A stretch of DNA of 41,877 bases, taken from the NCBI GenBank assembly GCA_027491215.1, contig JAIXWP010000081.1, positions 1 through 41,877 of the forward strand, read 5' to 3'. Below, in pieces: positions 1-9,158 of this stretch. Position 1 is the stretch's first letter, and each line of letters begins with the position of its first letter. The notes below the pieces were generated by a model that saw only the letters and a list, made by a program, of their open reading frames with translations, was not told the origin of the DNA and made no database searches. This DNA is from Flavobacteriales bacterium. GTDB taxonomy: Bacteria > Bacteroidota > Bacteroidia > Flavobacteriales_D > Sanyastnellaceae. A program made the position numbers and the translations under genes.

Positions 1-1
1 A

Positions 2-412
2 ATTGAACCTTCCAAAGGACCAGTAACCTTTATTTCAGAACACCCAAAAAGTAAACTAGGTGTTGCCACTTTGTTGCATCATCCTACAGTATATGTTCGA
101 TTCAACAAGAAGTTCAAACAAGCACAACACAAGATGGATGAAAGCATCCAGCTACGCGAATTCATCGCGGTTAAAGGCTTGAAAGCTATAGGTAATAAAT
201 TAACCAGCCTACCAATCCTCAGCGTAGACCTCTTGGAACCTGACGAGCAGCGTGAAAACGAATCAGAAAATTTGCTCCAAGAAATGCTTAAAGCAAAGCG
301 ACCTGCTAAAATTCAAATTGATAGACCAGATGCCTCAATAGGAATGGAGTCTGAAATCGAGTTGAAAAAGAGCGGATTAACAGGTACAGGAAAGCAGGAA
401 AGTCTCTTTTAA
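2..412 (+). CDS. parC: DNA topoisomerase IV subunit A (C-terminal end, partial)
   Basis: This is the last 136 residues of a protein that begins outside the window; the frame is open from base 2 to the TAA at 410-412. The sequence REFIAVKGLKAIGNKL, followed by a short LLEP motif, is typical of the end of the Bacteroidota ParC/GyrA-like subunit of topoisomerase IV, and the terminal SLF resembles the ends of its relatives. Topoisomerase IV (ParC2ParE2) separates linked daughter chromosomes by passing one duplex through a double-strand break. The catalytic N-terminal domain with the active-site tyrosine is not in the window, so assignment rests on this tail alone. A complete gyrA lies at 3716-6247, which fits this being the second type IIA A subunit. 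parE is expected upstream but cannot be seen. Confidence 0.75.
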   Translation: MEPSKGPVTFISEHPKSKLGVATLLHHPTVYVRFNKKFKQAQHKMDESIQLREFIAVKGLKAIGNKLTSLPILSVDLLEPDEQRENESENLLQEMLKAKRPAKIQIDRPDASIGMESEIELKKSGLTGTGKQESLF

Positions 413-423
413 GATAAAAGAAG

Positions 424-431
424 TATATTTG
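424..431 (+). promoter_or_regulatory. Candidate -7 box for the 458-2281 gene pair
   Basis: TATATTTG matches the Bacteroidota -7 consensus TAnnTTTG exactly and lies 26 nt before the ATG at 458. No TTTG-like -33 element is found at the usual 19-21 bp spacing, so the promoter may need an activator or be weak. A short inverted repeat (TTAGCT at 435-440, AGCTAA at 452-457) lies in the predicted leader just before the start codon. Confidence 0.35.
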
Positions 432-457
432 TATTTAGCTAATAACAACTAAGCTAA

Positions 458-1117
458 ATGCAAAAATACTTCTTTTCAATTGCTCTAATTTGTTCGAGCA
501 TGCTTGTAAGTGCCCAAAAAGATAGCACTTTCTTTGAAATTGGGATGAACGTCGTTCCAGTTATCAAGAACATTCAAAAAACTGAAAGCAAGTTTGTCAC
601 CTCGCCATACTTATTAACCCTAGAAAAAAGCTTCGGTAAAGTTGGACTTCGTGTTGGTGCTGGATATGATTCTGATTCTCGCACAGAATTAGCTGATCCA
701 AGCAACGGAAACACAAACTTCGATAATGACACGAGTTCAATGGACCTGCGCTTCGGTATTGTTTTTTATAAAAACTTCAATGAAAAATGGTCCTTAAAGT
801 ATGGAGTAGATGCTTTGATCTCAAATCAGTCAAGATCGAGCAACACATTCTTTATTGATCAAACTGGTAATGAAAATGAGACTTTAACCTCTTTGGATTC
901 AAAAGGCTTCGGAATTTCTCCATTTCTTTTTGCCCAATATCACGTTTCTAAAAACTTTAGCCTAGGCACAGAAATAGGTTTCAAATACATAGGATATACC
1001 TCTGTAGAAAAAGACGAAAATTCTGAGTTCCCAGAATTCAATACAGAAACAAATCGTGAATCAACGGTGTTATCAATTGTTCCCCCAACGTCTTTATTTT
1101 TAATAGTAAGATTCTAA
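458..1117 (+). CDS. Secreted outer-membrane beta-barrel-like protein, function unknown
   Basis: The protein has 219 residues. A signal peptide of about 19 residues ends at VSAQ, the usual Bacteroidota signal-peptidase I site. The rest is made of alternating polar and hydrophobic stretches with frequent aromatic and glycine residues (GLRVGAGYDSDS, SMDLRFGIVFYKNF, SLGTEIGFKYIGY), and it ends in SLFLIVRF, a terminal beta strand closing on phenylalanine as in outer-membrane barrels. The size suits an 8- to 10-strand barrel of the OmpW/OmpA type. No enzymatic motif is visible. The cytochrome peroxidase gene follows after only 12 nt, so the two are probably co-transcribed from the -7 box at 424-431. 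A link to the peroxidase or its substrates is inference from position only. I do not recognise a named family. Confidence 0.6.
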   Translation: MQKYFFSIALICSSMLVSAQKDSTFFEIGMNVVPVIKNIQKTESKFVTSPYLLTLEKSFGKVGLRVGAGYDSDSRTELADPSNGNTNFDNDTSSMDLRFGIVFYKNFNEKWSLKYGVDALISNQSRSSNTFFIDQTGNENETLTSLDSKGFGISPFLFAQYHVSKNFSLGTEIGFKYIGYTSVEKDENSEFPEFNTETNRESTVLSIVPPTSLFLIVRF

Positions 1118-1129
1118 ATAATAACTAGC

Positions 1130-2281
1130 ATGAGAAGATCTCACCTAACGATCATCACCCTATGCTCATTTATTGTTTTGGTATTTGCATGCCAAAAAGA
1201 TACTCCGCGCCCAGAGGAACGTGTTCTGAGCCTTCCGGAAAATGTTTACCGATATGACTCTCTTAACGGTCAAGTCAGCTTCGATCCTTTTGAAGGATTT
1301 CAAGTAAACAATCATAAGGCAACACTTGGAAGGGTGCTTTTTTATGAAACACAGTTATCCATCAATAATCGAATTAGCTGCGGAACATGTCACAAGCAAG
1401 CATATGGTTTTGCTGATAATGTTCAAAAAAGCCTCGGTTTTATGGACATACCTACCGATCGCAATTCGCCAGCAATTTTGAATGCGGGTCTTCAGGAAGC
1501 ATTTTTCCATGATTTAAGAGAGCCGATTCTAGACAATATGGTCCTTCAACCAATCGCTCACGAAGTGGAAATGGGCTTGGAAGACCCCGATTATATGGCA
1601 GCTAAAATTGCTAAAATCCCATATTATCAAGAGCTATTTTCAAATGCATTTGGGGATTCTTTTATTTCCAGAGAAAGAATTAGCGAAGCGCTCGTTCACT
1701 TCATAAGAGCAATGATCAGCGTAAACTCTAAGTTCGATATTGGAAAAGAAACAAATTTTGTAAACTTCACGGAAGAAGAATTGGTAGGAAAGGAGCTTTA
1801 TTTCCACGGCCTACCTTGCTCATCTTGTCATGGGGGAAACAATCTCAATGGCGGTTCAAGCGCTGCCGAAAACATCGGACTCGACAGATGGTATTCAGAT
1901 CGAGGTACAATGGACATTGATCCAGTATCTCTGGACTCCATGAACGGTTGGTTCAAAGTTCCATCACTTAGAAATATCGCGGTTACTGGTCCATACATGC
2001 ACGATGGGCGTTTTCGGACACTCGAGGAAGTTGTAGAGTTTTACAACAGTGGCATTCAACATCATCCACAATTGTCATTCATGCTTCGTAAGAATACGAA
2101 TGGCGGATTTTTCTTTCTAGGAGAAGATCCACAGGACACATATATGAACGAGTTAACCAATATTCAGCCGCTCAGAATGCACATGAGTGAAACTGAAAAG
2201 AGGGCATTGGTGGCGTTCATGAAGACATTTACTGATGAGAATTTCCTTCGCGACGAGAGATTCAGCGATCCATTTCAGTAG
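1130..2281 (+). CDS. Di-haem cytochrome c peroxidase / MauG-family lipoprotein
   Basis: The protein has 383 residues. It begins with a lipoprotein signal (lipobox LVFAC, lipidated Cys21), so the mature protein should be anchored to a membrane and face the periplasm. Two c-type haem sites are present: C84-x-x-C87-H88 (SCGTCH) and C230-x-x-C233-H234 (CSSCH). Two such sites about 146 residues apart, with the GPYMHDGRF segment near residue 288, are characteristic of bacterial di-haem peroxidases (CcpA/MauG). These either reduce hydrogen peroxide with electrons from cytochrome c or oxidise protein or small-molecule substrates. In Bacteroidota, lipoprotein members often sit beside secreted proteins of unknown role, as here. 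Peroxidase versus MauG-like oxidase activity cannot be settled from sequence. A minus-strand TPR gene converges from downstream. Confidence 0.88.
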   Translation: MRRSHLTIITLCSFIVLVFACQKDTPRPEERVLSLPENVYRYDSLNGQVSFDPFEGFQVNNHKATLGRVLFYETQLSINNRISCGTCHKQAYGFADNVQKSLGFMDIPTDRNSPAILNAGLQEAFFHDLREPILDNMVLQPIAHEVEMGLEDPDYMAAKIAKIPYYQELFSNAFGDSFISRERISEALVHFIRAMISVNSKFDIGKETNFVNFTEEELVGKELYFHGLPCSSCHGGNNLNGGSSAAENIGLDRWYSDRGTMDIDPVSLDSMNGWFKVPSLRNIAVTGPYMHDGRFRTLEEVVEFYNSGIQHHPQLSFMLRKNTNGGFFFLGEDPQDTYMNELTNIQPLRMHMSETEKRALVAFMKTFTDENFLRDERFSDPFQ

Positions 2282-2383
2282 AAACGTTTAAGCCAAAGCT
2301 AATCCGCAAGCGAATTGATTACCAAGAAGTTACTTTCTTACTCTTTATCATAATTTACATTATGTAAAGTAAAATAATCCATT

Positions 2384-2410
2384 AAAAGGCCGAGATATAC
2401 CCGACCTTTT
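2384..2410 (-). terminator. Rho-independent terminator of the TPR gene
   Basis: Arms at 2384-2394 and 2400-2410 enclose a 5-nt loop. Read on the minus strand the 11-bp stem pairs fully if two G-U pairs are allowed. On the plus strand the same positions become C-A mismatches, so the hairpin is built for minus-strand transcription. The 3' arm ends in TTTT directly after the stop at 2419. Confidence 0.6.
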
Positions 2411-2418
2411 AATTCCTA

Positions 2419-3570
2419 TTACTTAGCTAATAAAGCTTTCATTCTCTCATAGTCTTCTGTTCTACCTGCCTTCAAGTAAGCATCTTTCAAGGCTGTAAAC
2501 AACTGTCTCTCTTCTGAAGTTCCTTTTACATTCTCAGGAATATTCGAATTTGCAACTTCCAATTGCTCAACAGCTTTTGTAAACAATTTGGTAGCTTCAG
2601 CTACACACTCATTATACTTTGCCGTTTCTCTTGGCGGAATTTCATTGCATATAATATCACGATCTAATCCCTGGTTGAAATACAACGCTCCCAAATTAAA
2701 CAAGACATCATAATTCTTTGGGTTGATTGTCAAGGCTTTCTTATAAGCTTCTTCTTCATCAGACTTTTTACCGAGCTTATCGTAAGTGATACCCAATACA
2801 TACCAGAACATTTCATTGTTTGGATCTGCTTTCGTTAATGAAATCAAAAGTTCCTCAGCCTTTGCATATTCTTCGTCCGTGAGATAGATATTCACCTCAG
2901 CTCTAAGAAGCTCACTATCATTAGGATACTTAGCTCTTGCATCAGCCAAAACCTGCTTAGCTTTTGGTTTGTCACCAGCTTTTAAGTGGATTTCAGAGAT
3001 ATAGCGATAAACATCTGGCACATTATAGCCATATTCAGCGCACTTGGTATAACCAGCCATTGCCTCTGCAGTTTTACCACATTGGTCATTACACAAAGCA
3101 GTATTAAAAATCATAGAAGTATCGAGAACTCCGAATTTTGCAGAAATCTCACCTATTGAACCATAAGTTGAAGCAGCGCCACAGAAGTCCTTGTTATCCA
3201 AGTACTTATTAGACTCCAAAAAAAGTAATTCCTGAATTTTTCCAAGCGCTGACTGTACCTCTGCCTTGTAATCACCATACTTATCGAGCTCCAAGTTTTT
3301 AAAATAACTTTCTTTAGCTAAAGTCAATGCATTTGGAAACTCGGCCAAAAGCGCTGGGTTGTTCGCAATGTTTAAGTAGATCTCACCACGATATCTCCAG
3401 GTCTTTTCTTTTCCTGTAGCTTTTGGATCTTTCAAAGCCTCTTCGATATAGCCTGCTGCTGCTTTGAAATCACCGCTCTTATTTGCATTAAACGCATTGG
3501 TCACAGAAACCTGCGCGAAAGCTGTTGTTGCTCCAAAGAATGCAATAGAGAGAAAAACTGTTTTTTTCAT
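2419..3570 (-). CDS. Secreted tetratricopeptide-repeat (TPR) protein
   Basis: With the start at 3570 the protein has 383 residues and begins MKKTVFLSIAFFGATTAFAQ, a clear signal peptide. A start at 3633 would add 21 residues before this signal and would lie upstream of the promoter at 3591-3622, so I reject it. The mature part contains several 34-residue helical pairs of TPR type, for example around LISLTKADPNNEMFWYVLG and the repeat that follows it (AYKKALTINPKNYDVLFNLG). TPR arrays bind other proteins, so an envelope scaffold or assembly role is likely, but no partner is indicated. The gene is transcribed after gyrA but separated from it by a terminator and has its own promoter, so it is probably monocistronic. 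Confidence 0.8.
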   Translation of the reverse strand: MKKTVFLSIAFFGATTAFAQVSVTNAFNANKSGDFKAAAGYIEEALKDPKATGKEKTWRYRGEIYLNIANNPALLAEFPNALTLAKESYFKNLELDKYGDYKAEVQSALGKIQELLFLESNKYLDNKDFCGAASTYGSIGEISAKFGVLDTSMIFNTALCNDQCGKTAEAMAGYTKCAEYGYNVPDVYRYISEIHLKAGDKPKAKQVLADARAKYPNDSELLRAEVNIYLTDEEYAKAEELLISLTKADPNNEMFWYVLGITYDKLGKKSDEEEAYKKALTINPKNYDVLFNLGALYFNQGLDRDIICNEIPPRETAKYNECVAEATKLFTKAVEQLEVANSNIPENVKGTSEERQLFTALKDAYLKAGRTEDYERMKALLAK

Positions 3571-3590
3571 ATTTCTATTAATTAATTGTT

Positions 3591-3622
3591 CAAATGTAAA
3601 AGGGACGCCAGCGTTTTCCAAC
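3591..3622 (-). promoter_or_regulatory. Promoter of the TPR gene
   Basis: On the minus strand GTTG (3622-3619), a 20-bp spacer and TACATTTG (3598-3591) fit the Bacteroidota consensus TTTG-N19-21-TAnnTTTG, with an exact -7 box. The -7 box ends 20 nt before the ATG at 3570. This supports that start codon over the one at 3633. Confidence 0.6.
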
Positions 3623-3647
3623 TTCCCTGCCAAAGTTAGGTAAATAA

Positions 3648-3680
3648 AAAAACCGCATTCATGATTATGATGCGGTTTTT
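3648..3680 (-). terminator. Rho-independent terminator of gyrA
   Basis: An 11-bp perfect stem (3648-3658 with 3670-3680) has a GC core and an 11-nt loop, and on the minus strand it is followed by a run of seven T. It lies 36 nt after the gyrA stop and isolates gyrA from the TPR gene. Confidence 0.8.
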
Positions 3681-3715
3681 GAATTATTCCATAAAAATAA
3701 TACTAATTCTATTGC

Positions 3716-6247
3716 TTATTCTTCTGAAGAAGTTGCTTCTGATTCTGAACTACCTTCTGCTGGCATTGTGCCATCGTTTAGCGGTTCAGCGCCTTCAACT
3801 GTCTCTTCTTCATCATCTTTCATCCCTGAACAAACAGCGGCAATTTCATCATTACATCGCAAGTTGATGAGCTTTACCCCTTGAGTTGCTCTTCCCATCA
3901 CCCTCAAGTCCTCAACGCGCAATCTGATAGCAATTCCAGACTTATTGATAATCATGAAATCATGATCTTCGTCTACCCCAAGAATGGAGATCAAATTACC
4001 CGTCTTGTCAGTTACATTGATGGTTTTCACACCTTTACCTCCGCGGTTGGTTACACGGTAGTCGTCTAAAGATGATCTCTTACCAAAGCCTTTCTCAGAT
4101 ACTACTAAGATATCTTGTTCTGGATTGCTTACGCAAACCATTCCGATAACCTGATCATTTTCAGAACCTAAGGTCACACCTTTCACCCCTTGAGCTGTTC
4201 TACCCACAGCGCGAACAGTGCTTTCATGGAAGCGAATTGCTTTTCCTTCTTTCAAGCCCATGATGATTTCGCAATTACCATTGGTCAAGCGTGCTTCTAA
4301 TAATTCATCGCCATCCACAATAGTTATAGCGTTGATACCATTAGAACGAGGACGGCTATAAGCTTCGAGAGAAGTCTTCTTGATTAGACCTTGACGGGTA
4401 CAAAGAATAACGAAATTGTTATTTACGTATTCCTCATTCATCAAATCCTTCGTCGGGATGTAAGCCAAAACTTTGTCATCTTGTTCGATATTGATCAAGT
4501 TTTGGATTGCTCTTCCCTTTGAAGTTTTAGTTCCTTCAGGAACCTCGAACACTCTCATCCAGAAGCATCTACCCTTCTTAGTGAAGATCAATAACCAATC
4601 GTGATTGGTTGCTGTAAAGATGTGCTCAACGAAGTCCTCTTGACGAGCTGTTGTTCCTTTCGAACCTACACCTCCGCGAGATTGTGAGCGATATTCTGTA
4701 AGGTTTGTTCTCTTAATATATCCGGCGTGAGTAATGGTAATTACCACATTATCATCTGGAATCATATCCTCAATGCTCAAGTCAGCAGAAGAATACTCAA
4801 TCTGCGAGCGACGTTGATCACCGAATTTTTCTATTAAATATCTAAGTTCATCTTTGATGATGCCCTTTCTAAGGTCTTCACTAGCAAGGATTTCACGCAA
4901 TTTATTGATCAACTCCATCAATTGCGCATACTCTTCCTTGATTTTATCACGCTCAAGACCTGTAAGTCTCTGAAGACGCATATCAAGAATTGCACGAGAC
5001 TGAATATCAGAGAGGGCGAATTTAGTCATCAACCCTTCGCGAGCTTCCTCAGGAGTCTGAGAACCACGAATCAATGCAATTACCTCATCCAAATGATCGA
5101 GGGCGATCAACAGCCCTTCTAAGATGTGGGCTCTTTCTTCAGCTTTACGAAGTTCGTATTGCGTGCGGCGAGTCACCACTTCCATGCGGTGAAGTACATA
5201 ACTCGAGATGATATCCTTCAAGTTTAACACGAGAGGACGACCACCTACCAAAGCGATGTTATTAACTGAGAATGAAGTCTGTAAAGCGGTGTGCTTATAC
5301 AAATTATTTAACACAACATTCGGTATGGCATCGCGCTTTAATTCATAAACAACACGAACACCATTTCTATCTGATTCATCTCTGATCTCATAAATTCCTT
5401 CAATCTTGCCTTCTTGACAAAGGTCCCAAGTCTTTTTAACCATATCGGCCTTATTGACTTGGTAAGGAATTTCTTCTACGATGATACAATCTCTGTTATC
5501 AGCTTCTTCGAATCTAGTCTTAGCTCTGATCACAATTCGACCACGACCTGTTTCATAAGCCGATTTCACACCATCGACTCCATGGATAACACCACCTGTT
5601 GGGAAATCTGGGGCCTTGATGTAATTCATCAAACCCTCAATTGTGATTTCCTCATCCTCTATGTAAGCGATGATTCCTTCGCAAACTTCTACAATGTTGT
5701 GAGGAGGCATGTTGGTAGCCATACCAACCGCGATTCCAGAAACACCGTTTAATAAAAGGTTTGGAACTTTTGCTGGAAGAACTTTTGGTTCTTCTAGCGA
5801 ATCATCGAAGTTTGGCTGAAAATCAACAGTTTCTTTATCGAGGTCTTCAAGAAGCTCTTCTGCGATTTTTCTAAGACGTGCTTCAGTGTAACGCATCGCT
5901 GCAGCGCTGTCGCCGTCCATACTTCCGTAGTTACCTTGGCCATCAACCATTGGGTATCTCAACGACCAATCTTGAGCCATACGTACCATGGTTTCGTAAA
6001 CGGCGCTGTCACCATGTGGGTGAAACTTACCGAGTACCTCTCCTACAATACGAGCTGATTTTTTATGAGGTCTATTTGAAAGTACACCCAACTCGAGCAT
6101 ACCAAAGAGAACACGTCTGTGTACGGGCTTTAATCCGTCTCTTACATCTGGAAGTGCTCTGCTCACAATAACAGACATCGAATAATCGATGTAAGCTGTT
6201 TTCATCTCATCTTCGATGTTGATGCGAATAATCCTGTCTTCTGCCAT
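3716..6247 (-). CDS. gyrA: DNA gyrase subunit A
   Basis: The protein has 843 residues, normal for GyrA. With GyrB it introduces negative supercoils using ATP. The breakage-reunion domain (about 1-470) carries the active-site tyrosine Tyr120 in AMRYTEARL. The C-terminal pinwheel domain follows, and a GyrA-box-like motif QSRGGVG at about 522-528 separates it from ParC. The last ~35 residues are strongly acidic (DDEEE...SSEE), a regulatory tail in many gyrases. The quinolone-resistance region reads [12 protein letters not shown], with Ser81 and Glu85 at the positions of E. coli Ser83 and Asp87. This is the usual susceptible-type pair, with no known resistance change. The gene is divergent from clpC and ends in a strong terminator. 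I could not find a convincing promoter in the 270-bp upstream gap. Confidence 0.97.
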   Translation of the reverse strand: MAEDRIIRINIEDEMKTAYIDYSMSVIVSRALPDVRDGLKPVHRRVLFGMLELGVLSNRPHKKSARIVGEVLGKFHPHGDSAVYETMVRMAQDWSLRYPMVDGQGNYGSMDGDSAAAMRYTEARLRKIAEELLEDLDKETVDFQPNFDDSLEEPKVLPAKVPNLLLNGVSGIAVGMATNMPPHNIVEVCEGIIAYIEDEEITIEGLMNYIKAPDFPTGGVIHGVDGVKSAYETGRGRIVIRAKTRFEEADNRDCIIVEEIPYQVNKADMVKKTWDLCQEGKIEGIYEIRDESDRNGVRVVYELKRDAIPNVVLNNLYKHTALQTSFSVNNIALVGGRPLVLNLKDIISSYVLHRMEVVTRRTQYELRKAEERAHILEGLLIALDHLDEVIALIRGSQTPEEAREGLMTKFALSDIQSRAILDMRLQRLTGLERDKIKEEYAQLMELINKLREILASEDLRKGIIKDELRYLIEKFGDQRRSQIEYSSADLSIEDMIPDDNVVITITHAGYIKRTNLTEYRSQSRGGVGSKGTTARQEDFVEHIFTATNHDWLLIFTKKGRCFWMRVFEVPEGTKTSKGRAIQNLINIEQDDKVLAYIPTKDLMNEEYVNNNFVILCTRQGLIKKTSLEAYSRPRSNGINAITIVDGDELLEARLTNGNCEIIMGLKEGKAIRFHESTVRAVGRTAQGVKGVTLGSENDQVIGMVCVSNPEQDILVVSEKGFGKRSSLDDYRVTNRGGKGVKTINVTDKTGNLISILGVDEDHDFMIINKSGIAIRLRVEDLRVMGRATQGVKLINLRCNDEIAAVCSGMKDDEEETVEGAEPLNDGTMPAEGSSESEATSSEE

Positions 6248-6393
6248 TTCGTCTATTTTTAAAATTGCGCACGGATTTTGAAACTACGCGGCCCGCGAAA
6301 GTACGATTTTGATAGGGTTTTACTTGTATAACAATGGTGGTTTTTTATTCACATTCCCACAACATCGTGTGAATAATTAACGATTAAAAAATG

Positions 6394-6419
6394 ATGTATT
6401 TGGAATCGTCCAAATACAT
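6394..6419. promoter_or_regulatory. Perfect 11-bp dyad between gyrA and clpC (candidate operator)
   Basis: ATGTATTTGGA (6394-6404) and its exact reverse complement TCCAAATACAT (6409-6419) flank the 4-nt spacer ATCG. The right arm overlaps TACATTTG (6415-6422), an exact TAnnTTTG -7 box facing clpC, about 97 nt before its ATG. No T-run follows on either strand, so it is not a terminator. The layout fits a repressor or activator site controlling clpC, gyrA or both. It does not resemble the CtsR direct repeat known from Firmicutes. Confidence 0.5.
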
Positions 6420-6519
6420 TTGGAAAGTCGGTAGAAATGCTGTTTCATTGTATAATCTATCAACGCGCAACTTTTTCGCATAAAAAGTGGTTGAACTAAT
6501 TAGAAAAGACGGAGTTTTT

Positions 6520-9120
6520 ATGAGTATGGAAGCAAAATTTTCACCTCAGGTAAAGGATGTAATTACCTACAGTCGCGAGGAAGCACTTCGTTTGGGACAT
6601 AGCTACATTGGAGTGGAGCACTTGTTATTAGGGCTCATCCGTGAAGGCGAAAGTGTTGCAGTAAAAGTGCTTTTAAGCCTTGATGTAGACTTGAGCAAGC
6701 TGAGAAAGGTGATCGAAAGTTCGATCAAATCGACTGCTTCTCAACCTACAGTGAAGCCTGCTGCCTCTGGAATGATTCCACTGGTGAAGCAAGCTGAGCG
6801 TATTTTGAAAATAACCTATTTGGAAGCAAAGACTTTCAAAGCCACGTTGGTTGGCACAGAACATTTACTACTATCCATCCTAAAGGACCAAGATAACGTA
6901 GCAACAAGAGCTTTGAAGAGCTTCAGTGTAGATTACCAAATCGTAAGAGATGAACTAGAAAACATGTCTGGTCTCTTGAGCGAGCGTGATCTTCCTAAGG
7001 CTGAATTGCCATCACAAGATGATGATGACGATGATAGAGCATTTGGCGGCGGATCTGGAGGTGCTTCAGGTGGCGGTGGCGCTAAAAAACCTGGAGAAAG
7101 CAAAAGCAAAACTCCTGTTCTCGACAATTTTGGTCGCGATCTAACCAAACTAGCTGAGGAAGGAAAGCTTGATCCAATCGTCGGTAGAGAAAAGGAAATC
7201 GAACGTGTTTCTCAGATTTTATCAAGAAGAAAAAAGAACAATCCAATTTTGATTGGTGAGCCAGGTGTGGGTAAATCAGCTATTGCTGAAGGTCTCGCTC
7301 TTCGCATCATTCAGAAGAAAGTATCTCGCGTTCTATTCAATAAGAGAATCGTTACACTCGATATCGCTTCTTTGGTTGCTGGTACAAAATACCGCGGTCA
7401 ATTTGAAGAGCGAATGAAGGCTGTAATGAATGAATTGGAAAAGTCTCCGGATGTGATCTTGTTCATCGATGAAATCCATACTATCGTTGGTGCCGGCGGT
7501 GCGAGCGGCTCTTTGGATGCTTCGAATATGTTCAAGCCTGCGTTAGCAAGAGGCGAAATTCAATGTGTGGGTGCTACTACACTTGATGAGTATCGTCAGT
7601 ATATTGAGAAAGACGGTGCTTTGGAACGTCGTTTCCAAAAAGTAATCGTCGATCCGACTACAGTTGACGAAACCATACAAATCCTTCACAATATCAAGGA
7701 TAAGTACGAGGAACACCACAGTGTAACTTATACTCCAGAGGCTATAGAGTCTTGTGTTAAACTCACCGCTCGATACATTACAGATCGTCACCTTCCAGAT
7801 AAAGCTATCGACGCTTTAGATGAAGTAGGGTCTCGTGTTCACTTGAATAATATTAATGTTCCTAAAGAAATCATCGATATCGAAAAGAGCATCGAGGATA
7901 TTAAGGAAGAGAAAAATCAAGTGGTGCGCTCTCAGAAATATGAAGAAGCTGCAAAGCTTCGTGATAAAGAGCGTCAACTACAGGAGCGCTTGGAAGAAGC
8001 GAAGCGCAAATGGGAAGAAGATACCAAGACACATCGTGTAACAGTTACCGAAGCTAACGTGGAGGAAGTTGTTGCAATGATGACTGGCATTCCAGTAACA
8101 CGTGTTGCTGAAAAAGAAAGTGGCCGTCTTGCAAAGATGGATCAAGAGTTAGAAGGAAAAGTAATCGGACAAGACAATGCGATTAAGAAAGTGGTGAAAG
8201 CCATCAAACGTAATCGCGCAGGATTGAAAGATCCTAATCGTCCAATTGGTTCTTTTATATTCTTAGGCCCAACGGGTGTTGGTAAAACACAATTGGCAAA
8301 AGAACTTGCAAAGTACCTATTCGATTCAGAAGAAGCTCTTATCAGAATTGACATGAGCGAATACATGGAGAAATTCGCTGTTAGCCGCTTGGTTGGAGCG
8401 CCTCCCGGATATGTTGGATATGAAGAAGGAGGACAATTAACTGAGAAAGTTCGTCGTCGCCCATACTCTATCATTCTTTTGGATGAAATTGAAAAAGCTC
8501 ACCCAGATGTATTCAATCTACTGCTACAAGCTTTAGATGATGGTCAAATGACAGATAGTCTTGGTCGTAAAATCGACTTCAAGAATGCTATCATTATCAT
8601 GACATCTAACATCGGAGCTCGTCAATTACAGGACTTTGGAACAGGTGTTGGATTTGGAACTTCATCAAGAAATTCTCAAGAAGAAGCCGATAAGAAAGGT
8701 GTTATAGAAAATGCTTTGAAAAAAGCGTTCGCTCCTGAATTCCTCAACCGTATAGATGATCTTATCGTTTTCAATGCGTTGAAGAAAGAAGACATTCATC
8801 AAATTATCGATATCGAATTAGCGAAATTATTCCATCGCGTTACTGATCTTGGTTACAATATCAAGTTGACAGATGAAGCAAAAGACTATATCGCCGATAA
8901 AGGATATGACGAAAAATTTGGTGCTCGTCCTCTGAAAAGAGCCATACAGAAGTACTTGGAAGATCCTATTGCTGAAGAAATAATCAGCAGTAACATCAAG
9001 ACAGGTGAAACGCTTCTAGTTGATTTCAATAAAGAAACAGAAGAAATCACCATGAAGGTTGAAAAATCAAAACCTTCTAAGAAAGAAGAAAAGACGAAAG
9101 ACTCCGGAACGGAAGAATAA
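6520..9120 (+). CDS. clpC: ATP-dependent Clp protease ATP-binding subunit ClpC
   Basis: The 866-residue AAA+ unfoldase feeds substrates to ClpP and acts as a chaperone. Domains in order are two Clp N repeats (about 1-150), an unusual acidic and glycine-rich linker (six Asp followed by [12 protein letters not shown]), and AAA module D1 with Walker A GEPGVGKS at 246-253. A UVR/middle coiled coil follows (from about 473, [14 protein letters not shown]), then D2 with Walker A GPTGVGKT at 583-590 and the C-terminal small domain. The UVR-type middle region marks it as ClpC and not ClpA or ClpB. I chose the ATG at 6520, preceded by GGAG with a 5-nt gap. The ATG at 6526 is an alternative. A GTG at 6487 would add 11 residues not expected for the family. 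The last ~20 residues are lysine- and glutamate-rich. Confidence 0.95.
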   Translation: MSMEAKFSPQVKDVITYSREEALRLGHSYIGVEHLLLGLIREGESVAVKVLLSLDVDLSKLRKVIESSIKSTASQPTVKPAASGMIPLVKQAERILKITYLEAKTFKATLVGTEHLLLSILKDQDNVATRALKSFSVDYQIVRDELENMSGLLSERDLPKAELPSQDDDDDDRAFGGGSGGASGGGGAKKPGESKSKTPVLDNFGRDLTKLAEEGKLDPIVGREKEIERVSQILSRRKKNNPILIGEPGVGKSAIAEGLALRIIQKKVSRVLFNKRIVTLDIASLVAGTKYRGQFEERMKAVMNELEKSPDVILFIDEIHTIVGAGGASGSLDASNMFKPALARGEIQCVGATTLDEYRQYIEKDGALERRFQKVIVDPTTVDETIQILHNIKDKYEEHHSVTYTPEAIESCVKLTARYITDRHLPDKAIDALDEVGSRVHLNNINVPKEIIDIEKSIEDIKEEKNQVVRSQKYEEAAKLRDKERQLQERLEEAKRKWEEDTKTHRVTVTEANVEEVVAMMTGIPVTRVAEKESGRLAKMDQELEGKVIGQDNAIKKVVKAIKRNRAGLKDPNRPIGSFIFLGPTGVGKTQLAKELAKYLFDSEEALIRIDMSEYMEKFAVSRLVGAPPGYVGYEEGGQLTEKVRRRPYSIILLDEIEKAHPDVFNLLLQALDDGQMTDSLGRKIDFKNAIIIMTSNIGARQLQDFGTGVGFGTSSRNSQEEADKKGVIENALKKAFAPEFLNRIDDLIVFNALKKEDIHQIIDIELAKLFHRVTDLGYNIKLTDEAKDYIADKGYDEKFGARPLKRAIQKYLEDPIAEEIISSNIKTGETLLVDFNKETEEITMKVEKSKPSKKEEKTKDSGTEE

Positions 9121-9121
9121 T

Positions 9122-9158
9122 AAAAATCCCCTTGTCAGTGACAAGGGGATTTTTTTTT
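9122..9158. terminator. Bidirectional terminator between clpC and mutB
   Basis: Perfect arms AAAAATCCCCTTGTC (9122-9136) and its complement (9140-9154) enclose the loop AGT, with an A-tract before and a T-tract after. It serves both converging genes. The mutB stop (9157-9159) lies inside the T-tract. A near-copy of this hairpin ends the thioredoxin genes at 41115-41149. Confidence 0.9.

Noticed and set aside
3570-3633. Longer N-terminus of the TPR protein starting at 3633.
   Set aside because: It would sit before a perfect signal peptide and upstream of the identified promoter.
5990-6012. Possible quinolone-resistance substitution in gyrA.
   Set aside because: The key positions are Ser81 and Glu85, a normal susceptible-type combination.
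6295-6303. TACTTTCG on the minus strand as a gyrA -7 box.
   Set aside because: One mismatch in the conserved TTTG and no -33 box at the normal spacing; not strong enough to list.
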